From Motacilla alba alba (Eukaryota > Chordata > Aves > Passeriformes > Motacillidae), in NCBI RefSeq assembly GCF_015832195.1, contig NC_052021.1, positions 30,902,786-30,966,785 of the forward strand: a stretch of 64,000 nt of DNA. Reading direction: 5' to 3'. A program made the position numbers and the translations under genes. Shown piece by piece: positions 38,445 through 53,400 of the stretch. The notes under the pieces are model-generated. The model was not told the DNA's origin, ran no database searches, and was given only the letters and a program-made list of their open reading frames with translations. Within the stretch, counting starts at the first letter, position 1; each line of letters starts with the position of its first letter.

Positions 38445-41400
38445 GTGAGTAGCGCCGGGCGGCGGGCAGCGGAGGCACCGCGGCAACTTTGCCCCGGTGC
38501 TGGGTGACCAGCGAGTGCCGCTCGCAGGGCGGGCAGGGCGGGATGGAGGCGCTGGGCTCGCCCGGTGGGCTCCGGCTATGCCTCGGGATGCCCGAGCTGC
38601 CGCCGGTGCCCTCTCTGGGATGCTCGGGGGTGGAATATTTCGCCCAGGTGAGTCTTTGAGGGAACTCTCGCAGCCCCGGGGTTTTGCCGAAGAGCCGAGT
38701 GGAATTTTTCTTGGAGAAGCTGCTGTTTGTGGGAGAAGCGTGCAGAAAGCGACCAGCCAGAACAACGCAGCCCCAATGTGCTGGCGGGTTGGTTGCGGTC
38801 TGTGGGGCAAAGTCGCTCCTGGCGGGGCTGTGGATGGCTCCAACAGCTGGTTCTGGCAGCAGCGGCAGCCCCGGGGCCGGGGAGCTGCAGCGCCGGTGCC
38901 GGGGCTGAGCAAGGACCGCGGGCTGAGCGGGAGGTGGAACGTGTGAGAAAGGGTTTGGGAAAGGGTTTCCTCCTTTCAGAGGTTGGGAAAGTCATGAAAA
39001 TCTGGCTGTTGAAAGATGTGCAGCTATCGTTGCAGGACCATTCTTTCCCTCAGCCCTTTTTTAGCAGAAAGCAGTTATGCATCCTTTTGCTTTGTGTATT
39101 TCAGCCCTTTCTTTCATGCAGTTTGTGTTCTGCGTGCATTTGAACAATGAAAAGTTGCACTCTGTAACAGTTTGCATTTCCATTGCTAATGTTTAAAGAT
39201 GAGTGTTCTGAGTCTTTGTGGTCTCTCAGGAGTATCACCGAACCGGGATCAGATTCTTCTGTTTGCTCGTTCGTTTTCCTGAGGATGGATGCTGTTGGTC
39301 ACAGGTGCAGGCAGTGTAGGACATCTGTTAAGCTGTGATATTGACTTAGACCCGGTGAAACCGAATGCTTTGATGAGTCCTTTCTGAACCTCTCATGGTT
39401 AATTAATAACTTGCCCAATTTACTGGTGTTTGATTTTTTCCCTCTGTGCTCATTTCTCTTGAATATTGATGCAAATCTTTTGATTTGCAACAAAACCCTG
39501 TGAGGTGCCTTTGATATCTGTCAGTTCAGTTGCATCTCACTTTGAAAGTAGACCTGTTCCTGTCAGCAGAACTCCTTTCTGGATACGTGGAGCTACAGGG
39601 TGAGCAAAGACCTCAGAGGCTGATGCTACATCAGAACCTTTCAATTCTTTATAGTTGTGTGTGTAATTCACCACCTGCACCACCCCTGTAGGAGATCTCT
39701 CCATGTAGCTTATTACTATGATATGGAAATCATGAGCCATCATAATCAGTCATTTCTTGGTTGTGCTTCTCTTCTGTCTTTATCTCCTCTCTAGAACATT
39801 CCATTATTTTCACCACTCTTTTTGCCTTGGTTCCAAAATCCTCTGAGGGGGGGAAGAAAAAGCTCTTGGTAGAGTCACCATAATGGCAAATTAAAAAATG
39901 GAAGAATTAAAAAATGGAAAAAAAAATGGAAGAATTTTTCACACAGCTCAGCTCCTGCCTCATTGGGATTCTGGGGAATAATTCTGGTATTTCAATAAGA
40001 CATTCAGAGCCTTCATTGACATCTGAAAGTGATGTGCATGGTAGTGTTCCAAATTCAGGCCAGTGTTTAGTTTCATGAAGAGCTGCACTTTATTTCCTGA
40101 TAATGGTTGCAAGAATACAGTCTCTAGGTAGACCAAAGGAAGAGCTTTCCTATTCAGACAATATTAGCACAGAAGTGATCTTTTGCTATTGCAATAGTAT
40201 TCAGTAGTTCTCTCAGTTTTCTAAAGTGGCAATTACTTGCATTTTGAAACTTTTATGTTGCAGAGGTTCAAGCACTCTGTTTCCTGAGGTTTTACAGACA
40301 GCCAGTGCAGAGGTTTTTATGGAGCATTGAGTTCAGTGGAGTATCTTTTCAGGAGTGAGCATTCACTGGTGAATTTGGAAGCCCTGGGACTGGAATCCAG
40401 GCAGCAGCAACTTGAGCTCTGCTGCAGAAGAGATTTCTAGGAATGGAAAGTCTGTACAGGTTCCACCTCCCTTGGAGAGGAGTGCCATTAACAGAAATGA
40501 GTTGAGGCTGGGTCTGAGCTCATCTCCGTGCTGAGTGCCAGGAAATGAGGAACTGGACAGAAGAGAAGGAGCTCTTTCTGAAAAGGTCTTGATGGCTTTG
40601 TGTCATTACCAGCCCTTGCAGTGTCAGAAACCTGACCTTGAAGGGAATGGTTCCACAGCTATTTGGGAGCTCTGAACCATCTGTGCCTCCCAGATGTCTT
40701 TAGGCTTCAACCCAACAGTTCATGTCACTCACAGCAATAGACTGGCATATTTTGTACCGCAGAATGCAGAAGAAAAAGGTGCACATTCCACTCTGGAGCT
40801 TTGCTTGGTAATAAATGTCATTTCATAAAAATGGAGGTGTAAAAACTTCTGTTGATGATTGCTGAAATTGAATGTATTGCCAATTTGAAAGTATTTTAGA
40901 TCAAGAACAGCCATGTTTTCTATGTTTAAGACTGGCAATTTTTTTTTCCTCCAGTTGCCATAATTATCAACGTCAGTCATTCCATCAAAGGCAGAAACCT
41001 GTACTGGTTATATAAGATCCCTTCTATCCTGCAGATGGGCACCCTTAGATGCAATGCACATTTTTGGTAGTTGAGTATTGATTTGGTTGAATTCAGCAGC
41101 CATTTAGGGAGGGTAATGCTAACAACTGACTCAGTTCTAGGTGTTGTGTTCATGGCAATTGCTGAGAGCTCACTTAGCAATTAAAGACTGGATTAAGTAT
41201 TGAAATTTAGCAACTCAAGCTTCTCTGCCTTTAGAGAGATCTGTGCTAAAGGGCATTTTAGCCCTCAGGATTTAGTGGTATTGAAGGAGGGATTAGTTAG
41301 AAGAGATTTATTAGAAGGACTATGTCTGCCTGAAATTGAGAAGCAGGAGTTAAAAAAAAAAAGACAACAAACCCAAACTCCAAACAACAGAGTCAAAACC

Positions 41401-44400
41401 CAAAACCAAATGGTTGCAGTATTTCTATGACTTGGAGCATCTTAAAATGCCTGATTAATGCTAAAACATGTTAAAAATGACCAAACTTCCATCTCCGTGT
41501 GTGCAGTGGCATTTGTCACTTACAGGTTACTTGAAGAAAGCAAATTGTTTTGCTTGACTTGGTTTTATTCAGATAAGCCAATTACAAAAGGATTTGTGAG
41601 CAAGTCTGATAGTTTTACACAGGAGTGCTGCCCTTAAAACAAATGTCCTAAAATGAGTTCACTGAGTGGTAGCTCAGAGTGAGCCTGAGGGGTGTCTTTA
41701 TTTCTTAGTGTTCTGTTTTAGGTGTTTCCTATGAGGAAAACTTTTTGCACCTGCTTCAGAAGTTTTAGAAGACCATGCTGTTTCCTCCTGGCAGGGAGAG
41801 AGGATTTGTGTTGTGTGTGTTGTTGTATATTTAACCCAAGGACTTGTCAACAGCACGTCACTGATGTTTAGAGAGCTAATTGATTAAAAAGGCAAAGTCT
41901 TTCAAGGATTGCTTCATCAAACCTCGAGCTCTTCAGTGCATGTGATGTGATTAAAATATAAATGCCATTTGGAGTAATTGGATATCTTCCCCACAGCAGA
42001 GTCTCATTAGCAGCCTCCCTTGGGAATAAATGTTTATCTGCAGGCTAATATACAGATATATATTGCACATGTGTGAGTTTCCAGCACTGAGTAATGCTGA
42101 CATCCTTTGTGTGTGTGCCATGTTCAGTTTCTGGTGTAAGTAAATAAAAGCTGTTTCTGTGCCTCTTGTGTTTCTTACAAGTTTACAGTATTAATATTTT
42201 AATCAAGTTATGAATATGCATGAAATAACTTGGTGTGCAAAGCTCTTTCAAGTAGCTTTCACTGTTGTCTTCTGGATATCCTGCACGTGTTGCCTTTATA
42301 AATGATACTGTGTATTGTCTTGTTAACACAGACAGAAAATCAATTACCCGAGGAAATTCTACAATGCTGCACTTTTGCATTGCTCTTCTCCCAGACTGGG
42401 TTTGCCTTTTATCTCTCCTGTGGATGGGAGTTTTGGAGGATAGACTGATCTGAAAATTGTGACTCTTAGGTGGCAAAAGCAAGATGGTATTGAGAAGAAA
42501 TCACCAGAATGAGACAGTGTGATTTATTTTCTCATTCTGACTCAAATGCTGCGAATTTACACAAATCAGTTGGACCAAGAAGCCAAAGCACCCCTTAAGC
42601 CTTGGCTCTCTAGTGAATGTTTCAAAGTAGGTATTTGGCCACTTGTTAGTGGTTTTGTGCCCTCTGTTCTCATTTTGAATATTCCATAATTCTGACTTTG
42701 TTTGGAACCTGATCTTTGGCTTCTGATCCTCACAGTCTTGGGCTTAATTTCTGTGTATCCTAATTTCTCATCAAGAAAACAAGGGTAATCCTTCTCACCC
42801 TATCCTTCAGTTAATTGATAAATTCTTTGTCATGAGGTAGCCAAACACATTGAACAGTCTTGGAGCTTTTTCAGTGTTAGTTTCACAAACAGTAATGACA
42901 ACAGATGAAAACATCAATATGCTTGCTAGCCTGCTTAAAAAATAGCTGCACTGTCGTAAACTGTAATTTACATGTGATTAAAGTGAGTGAAAGACTTGTT
43001 TAGTGGTGCAGGTTGAAGTCTAATACACTGAGTAGGGTTAATGAAGAGGTAAGGGCAAGACCTGCTGTAGAAAAGAGCTTTTCTGGTGCTTGGGATCTGA
43101 GAGCACCTATCAGAGGTTGCATATTGAGCAGCAGACTTGTTCCAGTGCTCAGCAGAGTCAATCACACCTTTGAAGGGATGGGAGAGCTGGAATGGAGCTC
43201 CTGTAACTCCCTGAGATACCACAAAGTAAGCTGAATTTTAACTTTGCTCTGTGTCCTGGTTAGGTTACTGTGAAAACAAAATGCCCTAAATACCAAGGAT
43301 AGCTGGTGTCATAGGAGGCACAGAACGAAATGACAATATTCATACCCTGCCCTGGCTATGAATTACCAGGGAGCTCACAGGGATACTTGGTGCTGTTTTG
43401 GGTTTTATGGCCAGGTTTTGGTGGGAAGGGGGCCTGCAGGGGTGGCTGTGATGATCTGATCTCAGTCTGCATTCCCCACCCCCTGTACCGCTGCAGGGAG
43501 GAGGGAGAAAAAATTCCATGTTAAGCCTGGGGAGAAGGGTGGGAAGCTGTTTTAAGGATTAGGTTTTATTTTCTCATTTTCCTGCTGCGATTAGACTAGT
43601 TTCTTTCAGTCAGGTCTGTTTTTCCATGACAGAAACTGCTGAGTGATCTCTGTCTGTTCTCACCTGGACCCAGGTGCCTTTCAGTGAATTTTGTCTCCCC
43701 CATCCAGCTGAGGAAGGAGCATCCACTCAGTGCCATCCTGCTGTTCAGCTGCTTGGTGTTTCAGCTAGCTGAATGTTCTGATTCCATTGTTCTGTATTTT
43801 ATTTATTGGAAGAGGGTAGGATTTTGCTGACTTTGGTAGCAGTTATTCAGTAGAAATTGTACCTACTTGTCTTTTTGTGCAGACTCTGGTCTGAGCAAAA
43901 GACAAATTGATTTTACAGACTGTTGTATCAATACTTCTAGATTGTGGAGCTGAATTATTTCATTTGTCTTCCCTGAGTCTGGGGGAAAGAGGGAGTGAAA
44001 GGATGGGAAGGGGATTTAATGGCAGGAATTCTAATTGTCCTGCTAATAGGATGGGATTTACAGTTGACCTCCATGGCTAAACTCACAGCTGAATACATGC
44101 TAAAAGAGGATGTTATTGTAAATGCCAAAGCATCTGCTCCAGATTTTTTGAGGAGTAAATGGTGACTTTGTGTCTCTTGTTGAATCTTGTTGTTGAATCT
44201 CATTTACTCACAGGCTTTGGCACTTTGTGTTTATTTGCTTCTAGCCTGATTGAGGATGTTTTACAGGGAGAATGCCACTGATAGGGTTCCTGGGGGGGAA
44301 ATTTTTCTTTAATGAATTGATTCTTGTACTTTGATCTAAGCACAGTCAAGACAGGGCACAACTGTGATTCTTATGGGAAAGAACTTAATAAAAATTACAG

Positions 44401-47400
44401 TCTTACTGCTGAGAATGTACTCATATCTGGCACCGTAAATCAAGATCTTTATGGTCTCCCAATCTGTCAGTGACGTTGAAAAGGCAGTACTTGGAAAGAG
44501 CTGGCAGAATTATTGATGCTAAAAATGAATTAAGGATAATATTTCGTGTGTCTTGTAACTTTTTTTGTGTAGAGAGGACTGTGCTGGTACTGACCAGGGG
44601 ATGCCTGAGTGCTGCATTATCATTAGCAGGAGGAGTGAGGGAGGGACAGAGACAACTGAGAGGGGGAGCTTTTGTCACAGAGAGAAACTCAGCATAGTTG
44701 TGAGTTTACCCCAACTTTCACTTCGGCTCCAGACATAATCAATGGTGTGTGACATGCAGATATGAAAAAAAAGGAAAAAAAAGAAACTACCAGACTCAGC
44801 TCCATCAATTTGCTGTGAAGCTGTGTAGTTGTGCAGGGAGCTGTGGAGAGTTTGACTGAAAACAGTTTGAGATGTAATCAAAATAAGCATTAAAAACGTC
44901 AAGAGGAAAATTTTGACTGTCTGCAGTGTGTTTGGGTTCATTATTCAGGCATGTGCTTAGTTAATATAAGCCTGTAATATGAATTCTGTTTTTCACTTTA
45001 GGATGATGTACAGCTGCCAGCTTTGACACTTCTAATGACTCCAGAACTCATTATTTTATTTTCCTCTACTTTCTCCTTCCCAGCCGCACATTAAAATGGC
45101 TTTTGTAGAATGTCTTGTATCATAGGGTATATTTATAAGTGTAAAGGATAGAAGCAACAACTAATACCATAAATAATTTTATTAGTAAATAAAATAAGAG
45201 ATAATGCAATGAAAGCAGGAGCCAATAGTTTTCACTTGGCTGATGTTGGTTGTTTCTATTTAAATTTATTATTTCTATTTAAATTTAAATTTATTATTTC
45301 TATTTAAATTTAAATTGGTTATTTCTGTTTCTATTTACAACTACCACTGTTGATTATTTGTGGTACATTTCTGGATGGCCTGAAGAGTTGCACCTTGACA
45401 ATAATCAGCAGCTCTGATATCCTTGCCTCGTTTTCCAAGGGCAGCACTGCTCCATGTGAGCAGGGATCACAAGGACTGAATGGCTCTTTCACACCAGGAG
45501 CAGCTAAATGCCAAAGCAAAGTTGTTTTTGTTTCAGAATGGTTTATTTTATACTCTGCTGACCAGAAAGCAAAGCTGCAAAGATCACTTTTAATATGAGG
45601 TCAAGGAAAGTTGTGAAAATTAAAACCAAGTCAAAATACATGACTTAGACTCATTTGGCAGTAGTTTTTTTCATGGTTCAGTATAGTCACTCCTGTCTCC
45701 TGCTCTTCTGATCAAAGCTGCAGTGCTGCATGCCCAGCTGTTCCCTCTTTGTTCCTTCCACTTCCAAATATCCCACTCCTGTGAGGAAGATATGATGGTG
45801 AAGATGCTGTATTGAAGCTAATTAAGTACTTTAAGGCCTGGAAACCCATTTCAATCCCATGGAATGGGAGTTTTCTAGATTCACAATAGTGCTGCTCAGT
45901 GATTTTTAGCTCTACTTGCTCTCAAAGGCTCAGCCTCTAACAAGGAGAATCATGGACTGGAAGTTTTTGGAATCTTTCAGGTGCACAAGAACAACTTCCT
46001 AGCTATGTTAACCTCTTGTTCTTGTGCTGTTCATGCATGCTCAGGTAATCCTTTCCTTTTCCTCTGTGTCACAGGATGGAAATTTTTTACTTAGAGAGTT
46101 CAAATGCCAGGAGCTGAGAAAACAGGGACAATATAATTGAAGTGCAAAGAAACCCAACATTAGGTTCTAAATTCCTCTCCAGGCTGTTCTTTCTTTTTCA
46201 GCATTATGAAAAGATTGTTGGTTTGCTCTTTCATATTATGTATTCTAAGTATATATCTCATTTATACATGACTTCATAAGCTGCAGGACTCCTTTTGTGA
46301 GCCTGTATTGTTTTTAGTTTGAGATCTGAGCTTTTAAGTGAGCCCAGGCTCCACGCTGTTGCCTCCTTGTTGGCTGCAAGGAGGAGAGGCCCTTCAGCTT
46401 TGGAAGAAGTTCTACCCTGATATAAATCTGTAAAATCAGTGGGTATGTCAGGCAAATCTGGGAAACCTATTACTAAGGCTGAAGGAAAATACTGGAAACT
46501 CTCCTTTTTTAGCACTTCAGGGAAATATGGCAGCTGTGGTAATATGTGTGTGTTTTAAAAATCTCATCAGAACTTATTTTCCTTCTTTTCTTAATCAAAA
46601 TTATTTCTTGTATATCTGAAGGGCTAATGGAGGCATATGTACTAATTAAATGTCACACTGCAATTGCTAGCTAATTTAAAGTATACAGAAATATTTTCCA
46701 CCAAGTCATACTGATTCATCTGAAGCCAAAGCTACCCCCCAGAACCATTCCTCTAAGTGCCAGTGACATTAAACAAAAACCCCAAAAACATTGCCAGTGC
46801 CCTTTGTCTTTATCAGTCCCAGTAAAGCTCTATATGGGGATTTCAAATTGTTAATCAGGTTTAAACACTGCTCTATATGGGGTTTTCAAATTGTTAATCA
46901 GGTGTAAACACTGCATGGCATTGTACTGGGAAATAAAAAGTTTTTAGCTTTTAAAAAGGGATAATTTATTGGTACTGGTGTTTCTGTGTCAGGGTGAGTG
47001 TACAGTACTTAATTTGTTTTAGTGCAGTTAAAAATTATATTTACAGTAAGATGTTTCCATAAAAGTCTGTGAGGAACCAATAAAACATTAGGTCTGTTCT
47101 GATGGGAACACCTCTTGCATTCAGTACCTATTGCAATATAACTTAGGTTATATATTTAAAATTAACTCTTTCCTTTTGGCTTCTCTGGAGAAGTGAAAGC
47201 TGTTGCTGGGAGTTTGTCAGCAGTGCACACTTGGCATGTGTAGGTAATAAAGTCCAGGTAATCAACAAACTGCAGAATTCAGAGTTACTTTGATCCTGAT
47301 ACTGGAATGGTTTGCCCAACCTTGCTTTGTAAAACCATTCAGGAAACACCAGATCTTTTGGCAGTGTTGTGCCTCAACTGCAGAGAACATTTCTATCAAA

Positions 47401-50400
47401 GTAGAGTTTATGTTATTGAAGGTATATTTTTAATTCATGCCAGCTTCTTCCTTGCTCATCATTCATTATTGAGTCTTGGCCAGGTATATTGTAACCCTTC
47501 TTGATGGCTGAGGAGCTGTGGATTTCCCAAATTACTTTAGATAATAAATGGCTCAGATCTCTTTGCTTGTCCTAACCTCTGAGCTGACACAAAGCTATCT
47601 CATCATGCTGATATACAGAGGCAGCAGCATTTCAGAGTCTGAATTGCTCCAGCTCCTTGGAGAGCATAATCATGGTGATAAACCACAGGCTTTGGCTCTT
47701 ATCTCCCCTCATCCCTCTCCCCTCTCCTTCTATTTTGTTAATTTTATGTGCCAGCCACAGAACTTTTCAAGCTTTTCATATTTTGTCAGGTTTTGCAGGA
47801 ATTTGTAAAATAACCTCCAAGAAGTTATGGTTTTCTTCTTTTCTTTTTTTTTTTTTTTTTCCCATAACATTATTTGTAGGCAGAAAACAAACCTAGGTTT
47901 TCTCATGAAAACAAAAAAAATATTCTCATGAATAACTGAGAATCAGTTATTCTCTCCAGGTACATCAAATAACATGCCATGAATGCTTTCTCCACTATTA
48001 GTGTGTTTCAGAAAGGGTAAACTGAAGTCTTGAATTCCAATGTGAGCCAAGGTACTGTGAACAGTGCTCAGTGCTGATGCAAACTCTGGGCTCTCTCTCT
48101 CTCTCAGCCTGGATCACTTGTGGGAAGCCCCTAAAGCAAATCCTGAGTTATGAATTGTGCATATCCTCTGTAATTAGGGCAACTATTGCCAACTTCAGCC
48201 TCACTGACACTGCTCACAGCCTTGCAGAACAGCTGATTGCACAATTTAACATGGCAGGCGCACCAGACAAGCTCTTACTACTAGCTGTGAGACCCAGTTT
48301 GGGGAATACTAGAGGAAATATCCATGTAGAAACATGGAAAATGGAGTTCCAAGAGTCCCAGTTAACCTGTGGTTTTGGGAGAGGCAGCAGTGTTTGCTCA
48401 CACAGAGTTCTGCAGGCGGGGAATGGTGGTCAGAGCCAGATTTATTCCCCACAAGCCCCCAGAGGTGATTTATAAGAGAAGCTGATGAACATCTGCAATC
48501 TTTTTGTTGTTTGCCCCAGTGGGGACAGGCAGACAGAGCCATTTGAGGATAAAATCTGCTCATCAACAGATGAAGTTTAGAAAAGAGGAGGGGCATTCAT
48601 GAGGTGTCTGGGATGAAAGTCTGGGTGTCACAAGTTTCTTTCATTCTCTCCTGGTGCTTTGCCATCCCGTTTGTGCTGCTCTGTCCTCTCAGTTACTGTC
48701 ATACAGTATTTGGGACAAGATTTGTCTGTGAGAGGAAAAGTGAAAGGCAAGAACCCCCAATTTCCTCCTCCTCCTGCCAACCTACCAACCCCTCTTTAGC
48801 AGATCTCAGGGCCAGGCAGAAATTTAAACTTTGCTGCGTGGTTCATGGAGTTGAGGGCCAAGCAGTGGTGGAAACAAGAAGGTGAGGTGCCAAAGAATAT
48901 CCTGCTGCTGCTTATGGGGGATGAAAACCACTGTGGAAACTCAGGTCAAAACCTCTATGAAGATATTTATGCTCTGTTTGATTCCTTCACTATCAGTGAA
49001 TGGTTTCATAAAAAGATAACCCCAAGTTATTATTCCATAACATCACAAAACTGCTTTTAGTGAGCTGTTACCTGGCTCTGGCTGTGATGTGGTGCTGGCA
49101 GGAAATGATCCTAAAGGGCTGCACGCTGTGAAATGGAAATGAAGTTAATGTGCCTCGAAGACCTGGAAAAGAGCAGCGTTTTTACTCAGTGTGGAGCTGT
49201 AAGCAGCAGTGCTGGCATGGCCAAAGCAACCCCAGGGACTGGGGCACCTGTTGCTCACTGATGTTTTTAATGGAGTTTGGGCTCTTCTTTCCCTTGGGTT
49301 GCTTTGAAAGTCACAGTGAAAGGCTCTCGAAGTTAATGGAAGTGCTTTTATGCCTTAAAGACATGTCATGAGGCTGAAGTGTTTGAAATCTTGCTTGCTA
49401 AGCTGTTAAAAATGTTGGGTGAATATGTAAAAAGGAAGAAAAAAAGGCCAAAACGCTAAGATTAAATTTTTCTGTACTAAAACAAAGGAAGGTTTTTTTG
49501 CCCACCAGGGCAAAGTGCCAAGGGACACTTCCATGACTGAGGTTTGGGCCATACCACAAAAGGATCAAAACCAGTTTTCTCTGTCCAAGGCCGGCGCTCA
49601 TTTCTCATCACATCTAGTCCTTTAACCAGGCTTGAGCTGACTTTTGAATAGTGATAGACTGCACTTTGTTTGGGACAAAGGAACATAAATCCAAGTGTCA
49701 GGCAGCTTAGAAGCCAGTATGTCCTCATGATTGTTTAATGGAGTACAAAGGGAATTGCCTTCCAGCTAGTGAAATCTCATATCCACTCACCCATTGGTGA
49801 TGCTTCAAAAAAGAAGAGAATTGTTCTCTTATGAGTCTTGGCATAAAAATTTAATTAGCAGTTGAGCTCTTTGGGAAGATTAAAAAAAAAAAAGTTATTT
49901 CTTTTTTTACAGTCTCTTTCCTTTAACTGTTTACTTTCTATTTCTGTATTGTTCACAGAGACATCTGCTGCCTTCTGCAGCTATTTATTTTCTCCTTCAA
50001 CAGTGATTCTGAAATTATTTTGCCCAGTTTCAGAAGACTTTTTTGTTTGTTTGTTTTCTGGTGGTTTTTTTTACATTATGTTGCACTAAATTTGAACACA
50101 GTTTTGGGAAGATATTCAGAACACAAGTCAAATAAGTAGATAAAAACGTAATCAGACTTAATATATAGTGGATACAAAACTGCTGCTGTTGCATAAAATA
50201 GTAATAATTACAGTTATTGATAGATTTGTTGAAATTACTCATTCTTTATATGAGTACAGATGAGTATATATTAATCAAAAAAATCAATTCTCATCTGAAA
50301 TCAGATACTTTTAATGTTATTTATTACATTTTCATCTCTTTAGCACATGTTATTTTGTTCTTAAAGGTATCAAATCTTATGACAGTATGTATCTGCAATG

Positions 50401-53400
50401 TCCCAGCATGTTTCCTGTGAGAACTGAGTTTGATTTTTTAAAAATTCCTCAGATTTAAACAAAAATAATTTCAGTTTTCTTACATCATGAGGGGCAGGAG
50501 ACAAAAGATCAAGAAGAGCCCCAAACCTTTAACTCTGTTGGCATTTGTTCATAATGTCAAATGTCTTAACGTGAAATTAATTACATTTCTGATCCAATGT
50601 GACAAATTTTCCAGGAGTGCACTGGTGCACGGATGTGCCATGATCACCTTGAAGCACAGATATTTGTGTGTGCTTTGGTCTCTGCAGTTACCAGAAATAC
50701 TCCAAATAATGTACTTCAGGACTCTGTCTTAGCTGAAATTTGGAACCAAACCTGCTTGCATTGTCATGGAGTTGACCTTTATTTTTCTAGCTGAAATCTA
50801 GAAAACGAATTTTTCATATGGGTGATATGGAACTGTCCTTCTTTAGAAATGTTTCCTATTTTCATGTCTTGCACAAGCCATTGTCTTTTAAACTTTAAAA
50901 AAAAGGCTTCGTTTTCAGTTTGAAAACACTGAAACAAATTGTTTTGACACTTCTGAAGTTCACCTTCCTTGGGACAGCAGGCTCAGACTCTGGGCTGGAG
51001 AAGCTGAGTACAACAGTCAATATTCCCCTTGCAAAACCAGACTCCTTAAGCTCCCAGAACAATCTTGTTGTCCATGTAGGCCAGGATAGGAAACAGAAAT
51101 ACTGTTGCAAGTGACAAGGCTGTGTTTGACCTTCTTTGCTCCTTAAATTTGGTTGTTTTCCTCTAGGAAAGTAGCACTGGAGGGGTACTGGGGACAGCCA
51201 AAGGTGATACAGAGACTCCATCATCAGAGGGCATGAAAAGACACTTTATTATTGGAAATCTACAGTTCTTACAGAAACAATGGTGGATGTAAGACCTGAC
51301 TGGCCTTTAGGAATCTTCTCTCACACTTCTGGTGAACAGCACACTCTGGAGAGCCATATCTACAAACAGTGGTTGCAGAAAGAGAGATAATAATTGTTTC
51401 AATTCTTTCCTCTTAAGTTTCCCACAGCCTCTGCACAGCTTCCCAGGATTTTCCTGGGAGAACCATGTCTCTCTCTGCTCAGAGGATATGTAATTACTAC
51501 AGGAAAGGAGAGGAAGAAGAGGTCAGGGAGTCTGAGTGTGCTCAGGTAAAGGGGTCAGAGAAGGGTTTGGGGTGGAAAAGACCTTTGAAGATGCCCTAGT
51601 TCCACCCCCTGCCATGGGCAGTGGCAGTGGCTTGCTTCTCTTGAGGAAATTGCTGACCCAGCTGGGTTTTTTGAGGTTTGTCTTCCCTGGGGAGAGCTGC
51701 ATGTGTGAGTATGGTTTAATTTCACTCTGCTCTGCAAATTGCTTTGGGCTTTTTCTCTTTGCAAAATCACTTGATGTGCCTGCTACTGATGTAAAACCTG
51801 GGTTTGGAGAGGTTTAAATCCCTTGGCTCTGGAGAACTTCCAGTAAATAAAGCTTTGGGCTGCTGCACCTCTGAGTTCTGGCTCTGGTTTATCAGGTGAG
51901 ACCAACCTGCAGAAAACTGTCCCTGTGTCCTCCCTCAGCCCCCGTTCCTTGAGCCCCAGTAACCCAGACCTGAAATGAGCAGAGGAAAGCACAGGCCAGA
52001 CTTCCCAGATTGTCTGATATTAATTCAAAGCCAAGAAGAGTTAAAGAGCACTGCAGGACTCTGTGGAAAAAGGAGTGTGGTTTAAATGAAGTGAGCTAAT
52101 TTAGGTAGTCATGAGAAGCTTCTGAAACTTCCAGCTGCAGCCAAAGATCACTATTCCTGCTTTTTCTTTCAGTGCATGACAAAAAACACCAACACAAATT
52201 ACTTTCTACAGAACAATGGGACCTCAACATTTTATTTTGATGCTCTTAATTGCCAAATAGTGTAATTACAGAACAATGAGGTTTTTACTGTGTTTGTTTG
52301 GGTGGATTGTTTTTATTTTTCTGTTGTTTTTTCCCCTTTTTTTGGTGTTTTTTGCTTTATAAGGTGGCTAATAGACACAATAATGAAATTAAAACTATTT
52401 TGGTAGAATGAGATATTTCTGGTAGACTTAGATTCTTCTTCAGCTTGACAGCCCATCCTGTTCTAGGAGTAAGTCTCTTTTGGAGAAATTCTCTAAAGTT
52501 ATCTCTTTTTTCTATCAGTAGAAGAAATTTTCTGGGCTGCTTCTTTCTTTTGCTTTGCAACCCTGCAAATACAACTGTTGTGCTTCAAAGTCTGAATCTT
52601 GACATTTGAAAGGCATTTAATGTTTTACATTTCTTATATAATTTTTTTCAGGAATTATGAACAATAATTATAAGAGACTGGATTACATGATTGTAAATTG
52701 ATAATAAATGACTACATGATTTATTTAATTTCACTGTGTTATTTGCACACTTCCCCCCTCCCAAAAAAAAAAAAAAAAAAATTGATTCTCCCCAGTAGTG
52801 TTTATGGAACTTTTATAAGGTTGTAGAACAATTTCAAAGGTGTAGACTTTTAAAACCCATTTTCTGAAGGGTGTATTTATAAAGTTTATTACTAAAACGC
52901 AGTGAGGTAGGATGGCAGTGTAACAATTTATTAATAAGGATAATTCATGCATGCTGTGTCAGTCAAATTTGGGGGAAGTTCTACATGAGCAGAACTCTTC
53001 TGGGGGTTTTTGGTCATCGCTTCAAATTGTGAAACATTTGTATCTTTCATTGTTTTTTTTCAGTTTTACGGAATTTTTGGATCCATTCCAGCGAGTGATC
53101 CAGCCAGAGGAGATCTGGCTGTACAAAAATCCCTTGGTGCAATCAGACAACATCCCCACACGGCTCATGTTTGTGAGTACTAAAGGCCCCTGGGTCATTT
53201 GATGGCTGCAAACTGAGTAAATGTTCCTTTGATAAGCAGCAGGAAATATTTCACAGGTAGAGGACGTTCCTTTAATCCCAAAGGCAGTTCTTGTCCAAGC
53301 CAATGTTGTCCAAAATGTAGCAAATGATGGGAAGTCTTTAAAAAGCAGCATTATCAGATGACTGAATTTATGAATGTTGATTTTTCAGTTCAGGGTTGAG

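Larger units (their letters stand above)
37640..38960. promoter_or_regulatory. CpG island and probable PLPP4 promoter
   Basis: CG dinucleotides are dense here and rare in the flanking AT-rich DNA. The core is about 37,970-38,500. GC boxes of the Sp1/KLF type occur at about 38,045-38,055 and 38,099-38,125. I see no clear TATA box. The island covers the 5' leader, coding exon 1 and the start of intron 1. Many long open frames on both strands here come from low stop-codon frequency in GC-rich DNA and are not taken as genes. Confidence 0.85.
38445..53063 (+). other. PLPP4: PLPP4 intron 1 (14.6 kb)
   Basis: Donor GTGAGT, acceptor with a long T-run and CAG. It interrupts codon 19 after its second base. 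Contents are the 3' end of the CpG island, the small tandem repeats at 39,889, 45,254 and 46,828, the hairpin at 47,930, and the LTR and CR1 pair at 51,180-51,630. No nested gene was found. Confidence 0.9.

Noticed and set aside
37998..38912. 304-residue minus-strand frame across the CpG island
   Set aside because: Open only because stop codons are rare in GC-rich DNA. It runs antisense over PLPP4 exon 1 and is Pro/Arg/Ala-rich without a recognisable domain.
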